Positions 25,556 through 34,714 are shown, counted from the stretch's first letter. The stretch: DNA of 54,123 nt from Brucella daejeonensis (GCF_014199265.1 NZ_JACIJG010000022.1:1-54123), one strand, 5' to 3'. The notes: generated by a model not told the origin, from the sequence alone. Numbers and translations are program-made.

Positions 25556-26050
25556 ATGAGTGACACGACGGCACCGGAAATGGACGGCAAGGCGAAGGGT
25601 TCCCTCACGGGGCTGCTCGCGGCTGTCGCAATCCTCACCGCTATCGCGGGTGGCGGCGGCTGGGTTCTGGGCGGCATGATTTCCGCTGACCGGCAGGTCG
25701 CGGCCAGCGCTTCGGGCAAGGGGGACAAGCCGAAGGCGGGCGATTTCGAATCCCGCTCCATAGGCGCGGTCGTGCCCCTGCAGCCCATCGTCACCAATCT
25801 GGGCATACCGCAGAATACATGGGTGCGGCTCGAAGCCTCGCTGGTGGCAAAACCCGGCCATGAAATTCCGGCAGCAATGGCGGCAAGCGTCGGCGACGAT
25901 TTCCTGAGCTTCCTGCGCAGCGTCAATCTCATGCAATTGCAGGGCGCGGCGGGGCTTGCCTATCTGCGCGCCGATCTGGAGGAACGCGCGCGCCTGCGTT
26001 CGCAGGGCGCCGTCGACCGCGTGTTCATCTCGGCGCTGGTGGTCGAATGA
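25556..26050 (+). CDS. fliL: Flagellar basal body-associated protein FliL
   Basis: 164 aa from ATG 25556; the in-frame TTG 25550 is less likely. One N-terminal membrane segment (LTGLLAAVAILTAIAGGGGWVLGGMI) and a periplasmic domain with VPLQPIVTNLGIPQNTWVRLEASLV and LRSVNLMQLQGAAGLAYLRADLEERAR. It supports stator function. It overlaps fliP by 4 bp. Confidence 0.92.
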   Translation: MSDTTAPEMDGKAKGSLTGLLAAVAILTAIAGGGGWVLGGMISADRQVAASASGKGDKPKAGDFESRSIGAVVPLQPIVTNLGIPQNTWVRLEASLVAKPGHEIPAAMAASVGDDFLSFLRSVNLMQLQGAAGLAYLRADLEERARLRSQGAVDRVFISALVVE

Positions 26051-26787
26051 AAAAATCTCTTGGCCTCGGCGTCCTCCTGACGCTTGCTCTCACGGCTTCC
26101 GCGCAGGCGCAGCAGGCGCTGACGCTCGACAATCTCCTGCCTGCGGGCGGCGGTGCCGCAAGCGGCCAGATCGTGCAATTGTTCGGGCTTCTGACGGTGC
26201 TGTCCATCGCGCCGGGCCTCCTCATCATGGTAACGAGCTTCACGCGCTTCGCCATCGCGTTTTCGCTTTTGCGTTCGGGCCTCGGCCTCCAGACCGCGCC
26301 CGCCAGCATGGTGATGATCTCGCTTGCCCTGTTCATGACCTTCTATGTCATGGCTCCGGCCTTCGACCGCGCCTGGAACAACGGCGTCCAGCCGCTGATG
26401 CGCAACGAGATCACGCAGCAGGCAGCATTCGGCGAAATCTCGCAACCCTTCCGCGAATTCATGATGCGGCAGGTGCGCGACAAGGACCTGCGCCTGTTCG
26501 AGGACCTTGCCGACCCGACATTCCGCACCGGGGAAGACGGTATCGTCGATTTCCGCGTTCTGGTCCCCGCCTTCATGATTTCGGAGTTGCGGCGCGGTTT
26601 CGAGATCGGTTTCCTGATCGTGTTGCCATTTCTGGTCATCGATCTCGTCGTGGCGACGCTGACCATGTCCATGGGCATGATGATGCTGCCGCCGACAGTG
26701 ATTTCGCTGCCGTTCAAGATCCTGTTTTTCGTGCTGATCGACGGCTGGAACATCCTCGTGGGCAGCCTGATCCGGTCTTTTTCGTGA
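26047..26787 (+). CDS. fliP: Flagellar export gate protein FliP
   Basis: 246 aa. A signal sequence (LGVLLTLALTASAQA) is followed by four membrane segments with the family signature MVTSFTRFAIAFSLLRSGLGLQTAPASMVMISLALFMTFYVMAP and the end PFKILFFVLIDGWNILVGSLIRSF. It assembles with FliQ and FliR into the export pore. Last gene of the flgB group. Confidence 0.98.
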   Translation: MKKSLGLGVLLTLALTASAQAQQALTLDNLLPAGGGAASGQIVQLFGLLTVLSIAPGLLIMVTSFTRFAIAFSLLRSGLGLQTAPASMVMISLALFMTFYVMAPAFDRAWNNGVQPLMRNEITQQAAFGEISQPFREFMMRQVRDKDLRLFEDLADPTFRTGEDGIVDFRVLVPAFMISELRRGFEIGFLIVLPFLVIDLVVATLTMSMGMMMLPPTVISLPFKILFFVLIDGWNILVGSLIRSFS

Positions 26788-26790
26788 CAT

Positions 26791-26806
26791 CGTTCAAATT
26801 CGAACG
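26791..26806. promoter_or_regulatory. Small dyad upstream of flagellin
   Basis: CGTTC (26791-26795) and GAACG (26802-26806) face each other around AAATTC, 4 bp after the fliP stop codon. It could be a weak terminator or an operator in the flagellin promoter region. Confidence 0.35.
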
Positions 26807-26812
26807 ATTGCA

Positions 26813-26828
26813 TTAGTATTCTCTTAAC
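26813..26828 (+). promoter_or_regulatory. Candidate CtrA box upstream of flagellin
   Basis: TTAGTATTCTCTTAAC fits TTAA-N7-TTAAC with one mismatch (TTAG). It lies 135 bp upstream of the flagellin start, within the 175-bp leader/promoter region. Confidence 0.5.
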
Positions 26829-26962
26829 ATTTGCCCTTTACGACTGATGAAATGGCGGGTCCCGCGCGTTTCGCGGCGACAGGCATGATGCCGCTCCGCC
26901 ATGCCGGTAATTTTCAAACCCGGCCTGTCCCTCTGATTGTTTTTCCCAAGGGGCAAAATACC

Positions 26963-27760
26963 ATGGCAAGTCTTCTGACCAATGCATCTGCGATGACTGC
27001 ACTGCAGACCCTGTCGCAGACCAACAAGAACCTCGCAACCACCCAGAACCGCATCGCCACCGGCGAACGCGTCTCGACCGCAGCCGACAATGCTGCATAC
27101 TGGTCGATCGCAACGAGCATGAAGGCGCAGAGCTCCACGGTCTCCGCCGCTCAGGACGCTCTCGGCGTTGGCAAGGCCGTCGTCGATACGGCTGTCACGG
27201 GTCTGGAAGAAGCGATCAAGCTCGGCACGCAGATCCAGGCCAAGCTTGCAACGCTTGGCACGCCCGGCGTCGATGACGCCATCGTGCAGGCCGATGTCGC
27301 CCAGCTTTCCGCACAGATCGTCGACATTGCGAAGTCCGCTTCGTTCGAAGGCGTCAACCTGCTGAAGTCCGGCGGCACCGGTGTCACCATCACCACCGGC
27401 TATACCTCGTCGGCTGGCGGCGGCACGCCTGGCCTGAACACGCTCAACGTTGCCGCATACGACCTCGAAGCCGACTATACCACGGCTCCGACCGATGCAA
27501 TGGCTGCCGAAGCCCTGGTCACCGCTATGCGTTCGTCGGCTGCAACCTTCGGCGCGGCTGCGACCCGTATCGAATCGCAGTCGTCGTTCAACAGCAAGCT
27601 CATCGACGCTATCGACCGTGGCGTCGGCCAGCTCGTCGATGCCGACATGAATGCTGAATCGGCTCGCCTCTCGGCGCTCCAGACCCAGCAGCAGCTCGGC
27701 GTTCAGGCGCTCTCGATCGCCAATTCGAGCACGCAGGTCATCCTGTCGCTGTTCCGTTAA
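26963..27760 (+). CDS. fliC: Flagellin
   Basis: 265 aa from the ATG at 26963 after AAGGGGC; the frame upstream to 26831 is non-coding leader. The N-terminal D0/D1 (ASAMTALQTLSQTNKNLATTQNRIATGERVSTAADNAAYWSIATSMKAQ) and C-terminal D1/D0 (ESARLSALQTQQQLGVQALSIANSSTQVILSLFR) are intact. The central region is very short, so the filament has little or no outer domain. It is the only flagellin gene in the window. The long leader is the expected target of FlbT. Terminated at 27789-27818. Confidence 0.97.
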   Translation: MASLLTNASAMTALQTLSQTNKNLATTQNRIATGERVSTAADNAAYWSIATSMKAQSSTVSAAQDALGVGKAVVDTAVTGLEEAIKLGTQIQAKLATLGTPGVDDAIVQADVAQLSAQIVDIAKSASFEGVNLLKSGGTGVTITTGYTSSAGGGTPGLNTLNVAAYDLEADYTTAPTDAMAAEALVTAMRSSAATFGAAATRIESQSSFNSKLIDAIDRGVGQLVDADMNAESARLSALQTQQQLGVQALSIANSSTQVILSLFR

Positions 27761-27788
27761 TTTCCGATCCGGATATCTGGACCAATAC

Positions 27789-27818
27789 GGGGCGCGGATC
27801 ATTCCGCGCCCCGTTTCC
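27789..27818 (+). terminator. Intrinsic terminator after flagellin
   Basis: GGGGCGCGG (27789-27797), loop ATCATT with flanks, CCGCGCCCC (27804-27812), followed by GTTTCCTT. Nine-base perfect stem. Confidence 0.85.
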
Positions 27819-27867
27819 TTGTCGCCGCCACTTTCGCGCAAGCTTCGCGGGCTAGCTTGCATTCATC

Positions 27868-29625
27868 ATGATGGCGGTGGTGTCGATGCAGCAGAATTTC
27901 CAGCAATTGATCGAACAGCTCAGGGCTACGCTCGGCAAGCTTGGCGCGCGAAAACTCGCCGCGCTGGGGCTTGTGGGCGCCGCGATCATGGGCGCGATCC
28001 TCTATACCAGCGTCTATCTGAGCCGTCCTTCCTACGAGACGCTCTATGTCGGCCTTTCGCGCGACGACGTGAACCGCATGGGCCTTGCGCTCGGCGAGGC
28101 GGGCATTCCCTTCGACGTGAAATCCGACGGGTCGGCGATCCTCGTTCCGGTCGGCAAGGCGGAAAACGCCCGCATGTTCCTCGCCGAAAAGGGACTGCCC
28201 ACCTCCAACAATGCCGGTTACGAACTGTTCGACAATATGGGGTCGCTCGGCCTCACCTCCTTCATGCAGGAGATCACGCGGGTCCGTGCGCTGGAAGGTG
28301 AAATCGCCCGCACCATTCAGGCGCTTCGCGGCGTGAAGGCCGCCCGCGTCCATGTCGTGCTGGCCGAAAAGGGATCGTTCCGCAGGGGAGACCAGAAACC
28401 GTCCGCCTCTGTCGTCATCCGTACCGAAGGCGGTTTTGCCGCCGAATCGGCGCAGTCGATCCGCCAGCTTGTCGCCGCCGCCGTTCCCTCGCTCGACGCA
28501 TCCGCCGTGACCGTTCTCGACACCAATGGCCGTCTTCTGGCATCGGCTGGCGAAGCCGCCAACGGCGCCGCCCTCATGACCGCCTCGCTGGAACAGCAGG
28601 TCGCGGGCCATGTGGACGACAGCATTCGCAAGGCGCTGGCGCCCTATCTGGGCATGGGCCATTTCCAGACCAGCGTGCAGGCCGTGCTCGACACGGACCG
28701 CCGCCAGATCAACGAAACGATCTTCGATCCCGAATCCCGCGTCGAGCGTTCCGTGCGCGTCGTCCGGGAAAATGGCGATTCGCGCAATAGCCGCAACGAC
28801 AATGCGACGGGCGTCGAACAGAACATTCCGCAGGAAGAAATCCAGAACCGCAATGGCGAAAGCTCGTCGGAAAAGACCGAGCGCCGTGAGGAACTGACCA
28901 ATTACGAAATGAACAGCAAGACCGTTTCCACCGTCAGCGACGGCTATACGGTCAAGCGGCTTTCCATCGCCGTGGTCATCGATCAGGCGCGCCTGCTGGA
29001 AACGGCGGGCACCACGCCGCCGCCCGCCAATTTCGTGGACCAGCAGATCGCCAGGATTCGCGATCTCGTGGCGACCGCAGCCGGTCTCAATGCCGATCGC
29101 GGCGACGTCATCAATGTGACGGCGGTCAATTTCCTCGATCCCGCCGGGACCGATATGGAGCCGGTCTCCGCCCCGTGGACCGATACGCTGCTGCGCCAGA
29201 GCGGCTCCTATGCCAATGCGCTCGCCATTCTCGCCGCCGTCGGCCTCCTGATCTGGTTCGGCTTGCGTCCGCTGCTGCGTGACCAGAATGCAAAGCCCGC
29301 CGGGACCGAACTGGCCCTGCGTGAAACGGGCGAGGCCGCCATGCCGAATTTCGTCGGCGGCGCGGGGGCTGCGGGCGAGGACGTTCCGGCTGCGATCGGC
29401 GGACCGGAAACCTATGCCGACCAGATGAAGACGAGCCTCAGCGATTTGCGCCAGCGTATGCGGATGCCTGCCAGACTGCGGCTGGAACAGATGATCGAGA
29501 TGGATGAAGAGCGTGTCGCCGCCGTTCTCAAGCAATGGATTCACCAGTCCGCCGCCGAGGAGGCGCAGCCTGTAAAAACGTCGGCCCCGAAAAACTCGGT
29601 AACGCCGGAGCTTGAGGCCGCCTGA
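27868..29625 (+). CDS. fliF: Flagellar MS-ring protein FliF
   Basis: 585 aa. Two membrane segments, near residues 32-52 (LAALGLVGAAIMGAILYTSVYL) and near 452-470 (ALAILAAVGLLIWFGLRPLL), flank a large periplasmic part. That part carries the ring-building motifs (YETLYVGLSRDDVNRMGLALGEAGIPFDV, GLPTSNNAGYELFDNMGSLGLTSFMQEI). The C-terminal cytoplasmic tail (MKTSLSDLRQRMRMPARLRLEQMIEMDEERVAAVLKQWI) binds FliG. The frame is intact. It heads the fliF-fliH-like-motB-motC-fliK group. In Brucella the fliF promoter is a direct FtcR target. Confidence 0.97.
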   Translation: MMAVVSMQQNFQQLIEQLRATLGKLGARKLAALGLVGAAIMGAILYTSVYLSRPSYETLYVGLSRDDVNRMGLALGEAGIPFDVKSDGSAILVPVGKAENARMFLAEKGLPTSNNAGYELFDNMGSLGLTSFMQEITRVRALEGEIARTIQALRGVKAARVHVVLAEKGSFRRGDQKPSASVVIRTEGGFAAESAQSIRQLVAAAVPSLDASAVTVLDTNGRLLASAGEAANGAALMTASLEQQVAGHVDDSIRKALAPYLGMGHFQTSVQAVLDTDRRQINETIFDPESRVERSVRVVRENGDSRNSRNDNATGVEQNIPQEEIQNRNGESSSEKTERREELTNYEMNSKTVSTVSDGYTVKRLSIAVVIDQARLLETAGTTPPPANFVDQQIARIRDLVATAAGLNADRGDVINVTAVNFLDPAGTDMEPVSAPWTDTLLRQSGSYANALAILAAVGLLIWFGLRPLLRDQNAKPAGTELALRETGEAAMPNFVGGAGAAGEDVPAAIGGPETYADQMKTSLSDLRQRMRMPARLRLEQMIEMDEERVAAVLKQWIHQSAAEEAQPVKTSAPKNSVTPELEAA

Positions 29626-29627
29626 CG

Positions 29628-30314
29628 ATGAGCGCGCTTTCCCTCAGCCGTTATCTGCCCGATTTCTCGACGCACCATATCGAGGATGCGGCGGTCGAGA
29701 TCATCGCCGCGCCGTCATCGCCGAAGCCGTTGAAGCCGCTGAAACCATTGAAGCCGGGGGCCGAACCTGCGCCCGCCGCTGCCGCCGTGCAGGCGGAGGT
29801 GGCCGACATCATCGCGCTGGAAGAAGAAAAGCGCGCCGCTTTCGAGGCGGGTCGCGAGGACGGGCGCAGGCAGGCGCAGGCGCTCTACGAAGCCGAGACG
29901 GCGCGGCTTCTTCGCGAGCATGAGGGTGAGATCGAGACCCTGCGCGCCGCCTTTTCGCGTGAGCAGGCCCTGCTTCTGGCGGGTAGCCTGACGGATGCGC
30001 TGACGGCGCTCGAGCGTAGCCTTTCCGGCCAGATCGCCGAAATATTGATGCCTCTTCTCTCCGCAAAGATGGAGCAGGATGCGGTTGCCGAATTCGCGCA
30101 GCGCATCGCGGCGCTGGCGCTCGATGGCGAAGCGCCGGAAATCTCCGGTCCCGCGCGGCTGGTCGAACCGCTGCGCGCCCACGCCGCGTTGTTGCCATCG
30201 GGGTGCCGGTTTTCCGAAACCGCAGGGGCCGAACTTTCTTTTTCCTTCGGCGAACGGGTGCTCGAAACGCGCATCGCGCCGCTTCTTGAAGAACTGAAGG
30301 CTGCGGTCCGATGA
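29628..30314 (+). CDS. FliH-like flagellar export protein
   Basis: 228 aa. A low-complexity proline/lysine segment (KPLKPLKPLKP) precedes a helical region (ADIIALEEEKRAAFEAGREDGRRQAQALYEAETARLLREHEGEIETLRAAF). The C-terminal domain resembles FliH/HrpE-type stalk proteins (LAGSLTDALTALERSLSGQIAEILMPLLSAKMEQDAVAEFAQRI). Position right after fliF supports FliH. It would tether FliI to FliN in the cytoplasm. It overlaps motB by 4 bp. FliH is the best call, but similarity is structural rather than by clear motif. Confidence 0.68.
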   Translation: MSALSLSRYLPDFSTHHIEDAAVEIIAAPSSPKPLKPLKPLKPGAEPAPAAAAVQAEVADIIALEEEKRAAFEAGREDGRRQAQALYEAETARLLREHEGEIETLRAAFSREQALLLAGSLTDALTALERSLSGQIAEILMPLLSAKMEQDAVAEFAQRIAALALDGEAPEISGPARLVEPLRAHAALLPSGCRFSETAGAELSFSFGERVLETRIAPLLEELKAAVR

Positions 30315-31408
30315 ACATCGATCCCGAAACCAGACGCGAGATCATCATTGTTCGCCGTGGTGGCCATGACGACCATGACAGCCACCATGGCGGCGTGTGG
30401 AAGATCGCCTATGCCGACTTCATGACCGCCATGATGGCATTCTTCCTCGTCATGTGGCTCATCAATGCCGCCAATGAGGAAACCAAGGCGGCGGTGGCGA
30501 GCTATTTCAATCCCGTCAAGCTGATGGACCGGCATTCAAGCTCCAAGGGCGTGCAGGATGTCGAGGAAAAGGACGGCAAGGTTCGCTACGAGAGCGACCA
30601 GAAGGTCGAAAACAGCACCAGGGTCATCAACGACACCACGGTCGCGCCGGTGAGCGACAGGGAGGAGCGGCAGCTCTTCCGCGAACCCTATGCGGTCCTG
30701 TCGGAACTTGCGCATGAGACCGGCGTGCTTCAGAACCAGTCGGCAAAGGGCGACGGCGGCACGGCGCAATCGGGACCGGCGACCGGCGCGGAGGGCGGTG
30801 AGGCCTATCGCGATCCGTTCAGCCCCGACTACTGGTCGAGCAAGGCCGTCGAAGACTTGCCCCCGCCGGATGCCGTGCCCGCAGCGCCGCCGATGCCGGA
30901 AACGGAAGCTGCGCCGCAGGTTGAAACGCAGGAAAAGCTGATTGCCGAACTGAAAAAAGCCGCCGGAGGCGAAGCCGCGAAAGACGGCGCGGAGGCGAAG
31001 AATGCCGAACCCATGCCCGACGTTACGGTGGTTCCGGTCGATGGCGGCGTGATGATCCAGCTTACCGACAAGGTGGACTACGGCATGTTTACCATCGGTT
31101 CGGCCAAACCCGATGCGCGGGTGGTGCAGATGCTGGAGCGTATCGCCGGGGTGATCGCGCGCCAGCCGGGCGAGGTCATCATCAGCGGCCACACGGATGC
31201 GCGCCCGTTCAAGAGCGCGACCTATGACAACTGGCGCCTGTCGTCCGCGCGGGCGCAGATGGCCTATTACATGCTGGTTCGTGGCGGTCTCGATGAAAAG
31301 CGCGTGCTGCGCGTCGAAGGCTATGCCGACCGCCAGCCGAAAAATCCGAACGATCCGAATGCGGCGGAGAACCGCCGTATCGACATTTTCCTCAAGTCCG
31401 CCCCATGA
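30311..31408 (+). CDS. motB: Flagellar motor stator protein MotB
   Basis: 365 aa. The short cytoplasmic N-terminus is followed by one membrane segment with the proton-carrying aspartate (WKIAYADFMTAMMAFFLVMWLINA). A long periplasmic insert (about residues 60-230) precedes the OmpA-like peptidoglycan-binding domain (PGEVIISGHTDARPFKSATYDNWRLSSARAQMAYYMLVRGGL; ENRRIDIF). The interdomain insert is typical of rhizobial MotB and is thought to contact MotC. Confidence 0.97.
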   Translation: MNIDPETRREIIIVRRGGHDDHDSHHGGVWKIAYADFMTAMMAFFLVMWLINAANEETKAAVASYFNPVKLMDRHSSSKGVQDVEEKDGKVRYESDQKVENSTRVINDTTVAPVSDREERQLFREPYAVLSELAHETGVLQNQSAKGDGGTAQSGPATGAEGGEAYRDPFSPDYWSSKAVEDLPPPDAVPAAPPMPETEAAPQVETQEKLIAELKKAAGGEAAKDGAEAKNAEPMPDVTVVPVDGGVMIQLTDKVDYGMFTIGSAKPDARVVQMLERIAGVIARQPGEVIISGHTDARPFKSATYDNWRLSSARAQMAYYMLVRGGLDEKRVLRVEGYADRQPKNPNDPNAAENRRIDIFLKSAP

Positions 31409-32637
31409 AGCGGCTTGCAACGCGCTCCTTTCTGGTTCTGGTCGCGGGCCTTTCCCTGACGGGAGCGGCGGCGGGCATGGCTGTGGCGCAGATACGGGTC
31501 CAGACGCAGGCCCAGATGCCAACATTGGCGGAAACCCGCACAATGCCGGTGCTCGAACCCTACAAGCTCGTGCGCTCGCTGCGCATGTTGCAGGATCAGG
31601 TCGTTGCCGGAAAGCCGGAAGCGGTGGTGATGCAGAACAAGCTTCTGGGCTTCGTCAGCGCCGACATGCAGCGCGCCCCGGCGGAAGTCTGGGACAACCC
31701 CGAAAACGTCTATGCCGCAATCGTCTATCTGTTCAACGGCGGCAACCCGGAAGCGGTGCGCAAGGTGCTCACCGGTCTCAAATCCGGCACGGTGCCGGAC
31801 GGGCTGGTCAAGGGCGCGCTCGCCTATGCTTCCGGCCAGACCATTGAGGTCGTCAAGCTTTTTTCCGTTCCGCTGTCGCCAGATGTCCCTGTGGAGCTGA
31901 AAGCGTCGATTTCGCTCGTCACCGCGGGCCAGATGGCGGCCTTCGATCCCGCGACGGCGCTGATGCGGCTCGATCGGGTGCGGCTGGAAGCGCCGGGGAC
32001 GCTGTTCGAGGAAGCCGCGATCCGCCGCTCCATGCCGATTGCCGCCAGGCTTGGCGATGCCGACAAGATCAGGCTTCTGGCGCGCAACTATCTCCAGCGC
32101 TTTTCGCGTTCGCCCTATATGCAGGATTTCATGGCGCAATTCGTCGATGCGGCGGTGAAGCTCAGCGACCGGATCGGCAATGCGGAACTGGCGAAACTGA
32201 TCGGATCGGCCGATCCCGCCATGCAATATTCGCTCTATCTCCAGATCGCGCGCGGCGCGCTCGTCGATGGCCAGACAGAGCGGTCGCGCTTCATGTCGGC
32301 AGAGGCGAAGAGGCTGGCCGACCGGCTGAAAGCCGATCCGAGCCGCGCCAATCTCTACGCGGCGGCAAGCGATGTCGTGTCGGATTCGGCGGGCAACGCG
32401 CTTGGCGAACTGGCGCGGATCGCGCCCGAAAAATTGCCGGAACGCGACCGTAAACTGCTGAAAGCGGCAGAAACGGTCGGCAAACTCGTCACTCATGCGC
32501 CGGAAACGCAGCCGCCGCAAAACCCTGCGCCGACGCCGGTTGCAGCCGAACCGGAAGACGATCTGGACAAGACGATGGAAGAAGCACGGCGCAAGCTTGC
32601 CGAAATCGATGCCCTGCTGGGAAAGACCGTGAAATGA
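31405..32637 (+). CDS. motC: Periplasmic motility protein MotC
   Basis: 410 aa. Signal peptide (ATRSFLVLVAGLSLTGAAAGMAVA). The mature part is helical, with tetratricopeptide-like pairs (PYKLVRSLRMLQDQVVAGKPEAVVMQNKLLGFVSADM). The end has a coiled coil (DDLDKTMEEARRKLAEIDALLGKTVK). In rhizobia MotC binds the MotB periplasmic part and regulates motor speed. It overlaps motB and fliK by 4 bp each. Confidence 0.93.
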   Translation: MKRLATRSFLVLVAGLSLTGAAAGMAVAQIRVQTQAQMPTLAETRTMPVLEPYKLVRSLRMLQDQVVAGKPEAVVMQNKLLGFVSADMQRAPAEVWDNPENVYAAIVYLFNGGNPEAVRKVLTGLKSGTVPDGLVKGALAYASGQTIEVVKLFSVPLSPDVPVELKASISLVTAGQMAAFDPATALMRLDRVRLEAPGTLFEEAAIRRSMPIAARLGDADKIRLLARNYLQRFSRSPYMQDFMAQFVDAAVKLSDRIGNAELAKLIGSADPAMQYSLYLQIARGALVDGQTERSRFMSAEAKRLADRLKADPSRANLYAAASDVVSDSAGNALGELARIAPEKLPERDRKLLKAAETVGKLVTHAPETQPPQNPAPTPVAAEPEDDLDKTMEEARRKLAEIDALLGKTVK

Positions 32638-33857
32638 GCATTGATATGTCGCTGAAATCCGCCTTCTACACGGTCGGCAGGCTGGGATCGCTGGCCGAAA
32701 AATCCGGCGCGCAGCAGAATTCGCAGGTGAAAGAGGAGCAGAAATCCGCGCCTGCGAAACTCTTTGGCGCGCTTCTGGAGACCCCTGGGAGCGAGATCGA
32801 AAAGAGCGTCGAAAAGGATGAAAATGCCGAAAACGACGACGCTGAAACGCGGGAAGGTGAGCCCGCGAAACCCGTCATCTCCTATGGTTTGCCACAAAAT
32901 ATCCTCTCTTTGGACACGTTTGTGCCGCAATTGGAGGGGGTAAATCACAATTTTGCCACAGGTTTTGCCACAGGTTTTGACAGCAAAACAGACCCGAAAG
33001 GCGCTGAAACGCACTTTGCCATAATTGCCGCGACCGACCCGGAACAGGTTGTGGAAGATGGATCGGAAGAGAAAATCACGGTCACGGATCGCAAGCTGGC
33101 GCCGCACCCGAAGACGGCAATCAAGGCTGACACAGTGATGCCGGAATCGGCGGGCGGCAGTCAGGCAAGCGGGCGAAAGAGTGACGAAATCCGAAACCCG
33201 GTAAAACCCGACAAGCACGCCGCCCCACAACAGCCTGCCGCAACGCCGGACCGCGTCGATGTCCAGCCGCCGCTCACGGCGGCGAGAAATTCTCCGGCGG
33301 CGGAGCCGAAGACAACCGGCGCCACGTCGCCGCAGGCAGCGCTCAGGATCGCCGATATCGAAGTCGTTTCCGAACGCAGTTTCGGGACGGTGAAAACCTT
33401 GCAAATCCGGCTCGACCCGGCTGAACTGGGCGTGGTCACGGCGCGCATCCGCGTGGCTTCGGACGGGGTCGAGGTTCATTTGGTAGCCGACAAGACACAT
33501 GCGGCCGAAGCGCTGGCCGCCGACCGGTCGATGATCGAAAAGGCGCTCAAGACCGTTGCCATCTCCGACGATGCGAAGATTTCGGTCACGGTTGCCGACC
33601 GTAATGCGCCGCCAACCGCGCAGAACATGCAGGCACCGCAGAATGGCGGTCAGAACGTGGGCCAGCAGCAGGGCTTCGACGGGCGGAACGGAAACGGGGC
33701 GCAGGCGCAATTTACGGACGGATCGTGGAGCGGGGAAGGCAGGCAGAATGGCGAATCCGGTCAGGCAGGGGGCGAGCGCCCGCAAATGCGGGGTGCGCAG
33801 GATGGCGGGAACGGCGTTTCTGGCAATACTGGCCGCAGGCACGGCCTGGTTGTCTGA
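32634..33857 (+). CDS. fliK: Hook-length control protein FliK (rhizobial MotD)
   Basis: 407 aa. Long low-complexity N-terminal part (about 230 residues, rich in E, K, P, A). A conserved C-terminal Flg_hook domain follows (VKTLQIRLDPAELGVVTARIRVASDGVEVHLVADKTHAAEALAADRSMIEKALKTVAISDDAKISVTV), with a glycine/glutamine-rich tail. It measures hook length and signals FlhB. In rhizobia this gene was first named motD. Its end overlaps the transglycosylase gene in another frame. Confidence 0.92.
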   Translation: MSIDMSLKSAFYTVGRLGSLAEKSGAQQNSQVKEEQKSAPAKLFGALLETPGSEIEKSVEKDENAENDDAETREGEPAKPVISYGLPQNILSLDTFVPQLEGVNHNFATGFATGFDSKTDPKGAETHFAIIAATDPEQVVEDGSEEKITVTDRKLAPHPKTAIKADTVMPESAGGSQASGRKSDEIRNPVKPDKHAAPQQPAATPDRVDVQPPLTAARNSPAAEPKTTGATSPQAALRIADIEVVSERSFGTVKTLQIRLDPAELGVVTARIRVASDGVEVHLVADKTHAAEALAADRSMIEKALKTVAISDDAKISVTVADRNAPPTAQNMQAPQNGGQNVGQQQGFDGRNGNGAQAQFTDGSWSGEGRQNGESGQAGGERPQMRGAQDGGNGVSGNTGRRHGLVV

Positions 33858-34368
33858 TGCGGCAGCGGCCCGCGCCGAAAACATCTGCGAGCGCGAAATG
33901 CACCGGGCTTCCGCCCGCTACGGCGTTCCGCTCGGCATCCTCTATGCGGTCGGGCTGACCGAGACGGGGCGGAAGAATTCGCTGCAACCCTATGCGATGA
34001 ATATCGAGGGCCGGGCGGAATTCCTGCCGTCGCGAACGGCGGCGATCCGGCGTTTTGCCGAAGCGCGGGCCGGGGGCGCGAAACTGATCGATCTCGGCTG
34101 CATGCAGATCAACTATTACTATCACGGCAGGGAGTTTCCCTCCATCGCGGCGATGCTGGCTCCCGGCCTCAATGTGGACTACGCCGCCCGCTTTCTGAAG
34201 CAGCTCCGCGAACGCGAAGGCAACTGGACAATGGCCGTCGCACGCTATCACGCAGGGCCGAATAACGACCCCGCCCAGAAGCGTTATGTCTGCCGCGTCA
34301 TGACGAATATGGTCGCCACCGGTTTCGGAAACTGGACCGCGCAGGCGCGGCGTTTCTGTTCGGGCTGA
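33748..34368 (+). CDS. Flagellar-locus lytic transglycosylase
   Basis: 206 aa from ATG 33748, with GGAAGG upstream; ATG 33802 is possible. Signal peptide (AGTAFLAILAAGTAWLSDAAAARA). The soluble lytic transglycosylase fold follows, with the catalytic glutamate in GLTETGRK, the GCMQINY motif and AVARYHAGPNN. It would open peptidoglycan for rod passage; alphaproteobacterial FlgJ proteins lack a muramidase, and this is the likely partner of the FlgJ-like protein at 45159. It overlaps fliK by 110 bp in a different frame. Confidence 0.9.
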   Translation: MANPVRQGASARKCGVRRMAGTAFLAILAAGTAWLSDAAAARAENICEREMHRASARYGVPLGILYAVGLTETGRKNSLQPYAMNIEGRAEFLPSRTAAIRRFAEARAGGAKLIDLGCMQINYYYHGREFPSIAAMLAPGLNVDYAARFLKQLREREGNWTMAVARYHAGPNNDPAQKRYVCRVMTNMVATGFGNWTAQARRFCSG

Positions 34369-34520
34369 CGCGGATACCTCCAATTTTTTACAGGTTGCGG
34401 ACCGTGATGAAATGCACTCTTCTAAATGCGTATGCAATTCATGGTTGCCGTGCGTGGCGGCCTATCGTTAAGGGGCTAATTTTTAAGCCATTGTAATGAA
34501 TCGTAAAACTTCGTGATGCG

Positions 34521-34536
34521 TTAACGTTTCGTTAAC
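34521..34536 (+). promoter_or_regulatory. Candidate CtrA-binding box upstream of ftcR
   Basis: TTAACGTTTCGTTAAC is a perfect match to TTAA-N7-TTAAC and part of a 17-bp palindrome (GTTAACG TTT CGTTAAC, 34520-34536). It lies 179 bp upstream of the ftcR start in the 346-bp gene-free region 34369-34714, which is AT-rich and holds further TTAA half sites at 34468 and 34483. Confidence 0.7.
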
Positions 34537-34714
34537 CGGTTTCGGTCACAAGCTTCCGGTATATTTCAATCAAAGCGATTCCCCTTATTATTAGCCTTAG
34601 CTAAAACACCCTCCCAATTTATTGCGGGCAACTATTTGCCATTGTTGCCGATTCGCCCGGCCAGCTATTCCTTTCGTGCTTGGGCTAACATATTGATTTG
34701 GAAGGGGCGGGCCG

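Noticed and set aside
27799..29544. Minus-strand ORF of 581 codons over fliF
   Set aside because: FliF is intact on the plus strand and the antisense frame shows no recognisable family or ribosome site.
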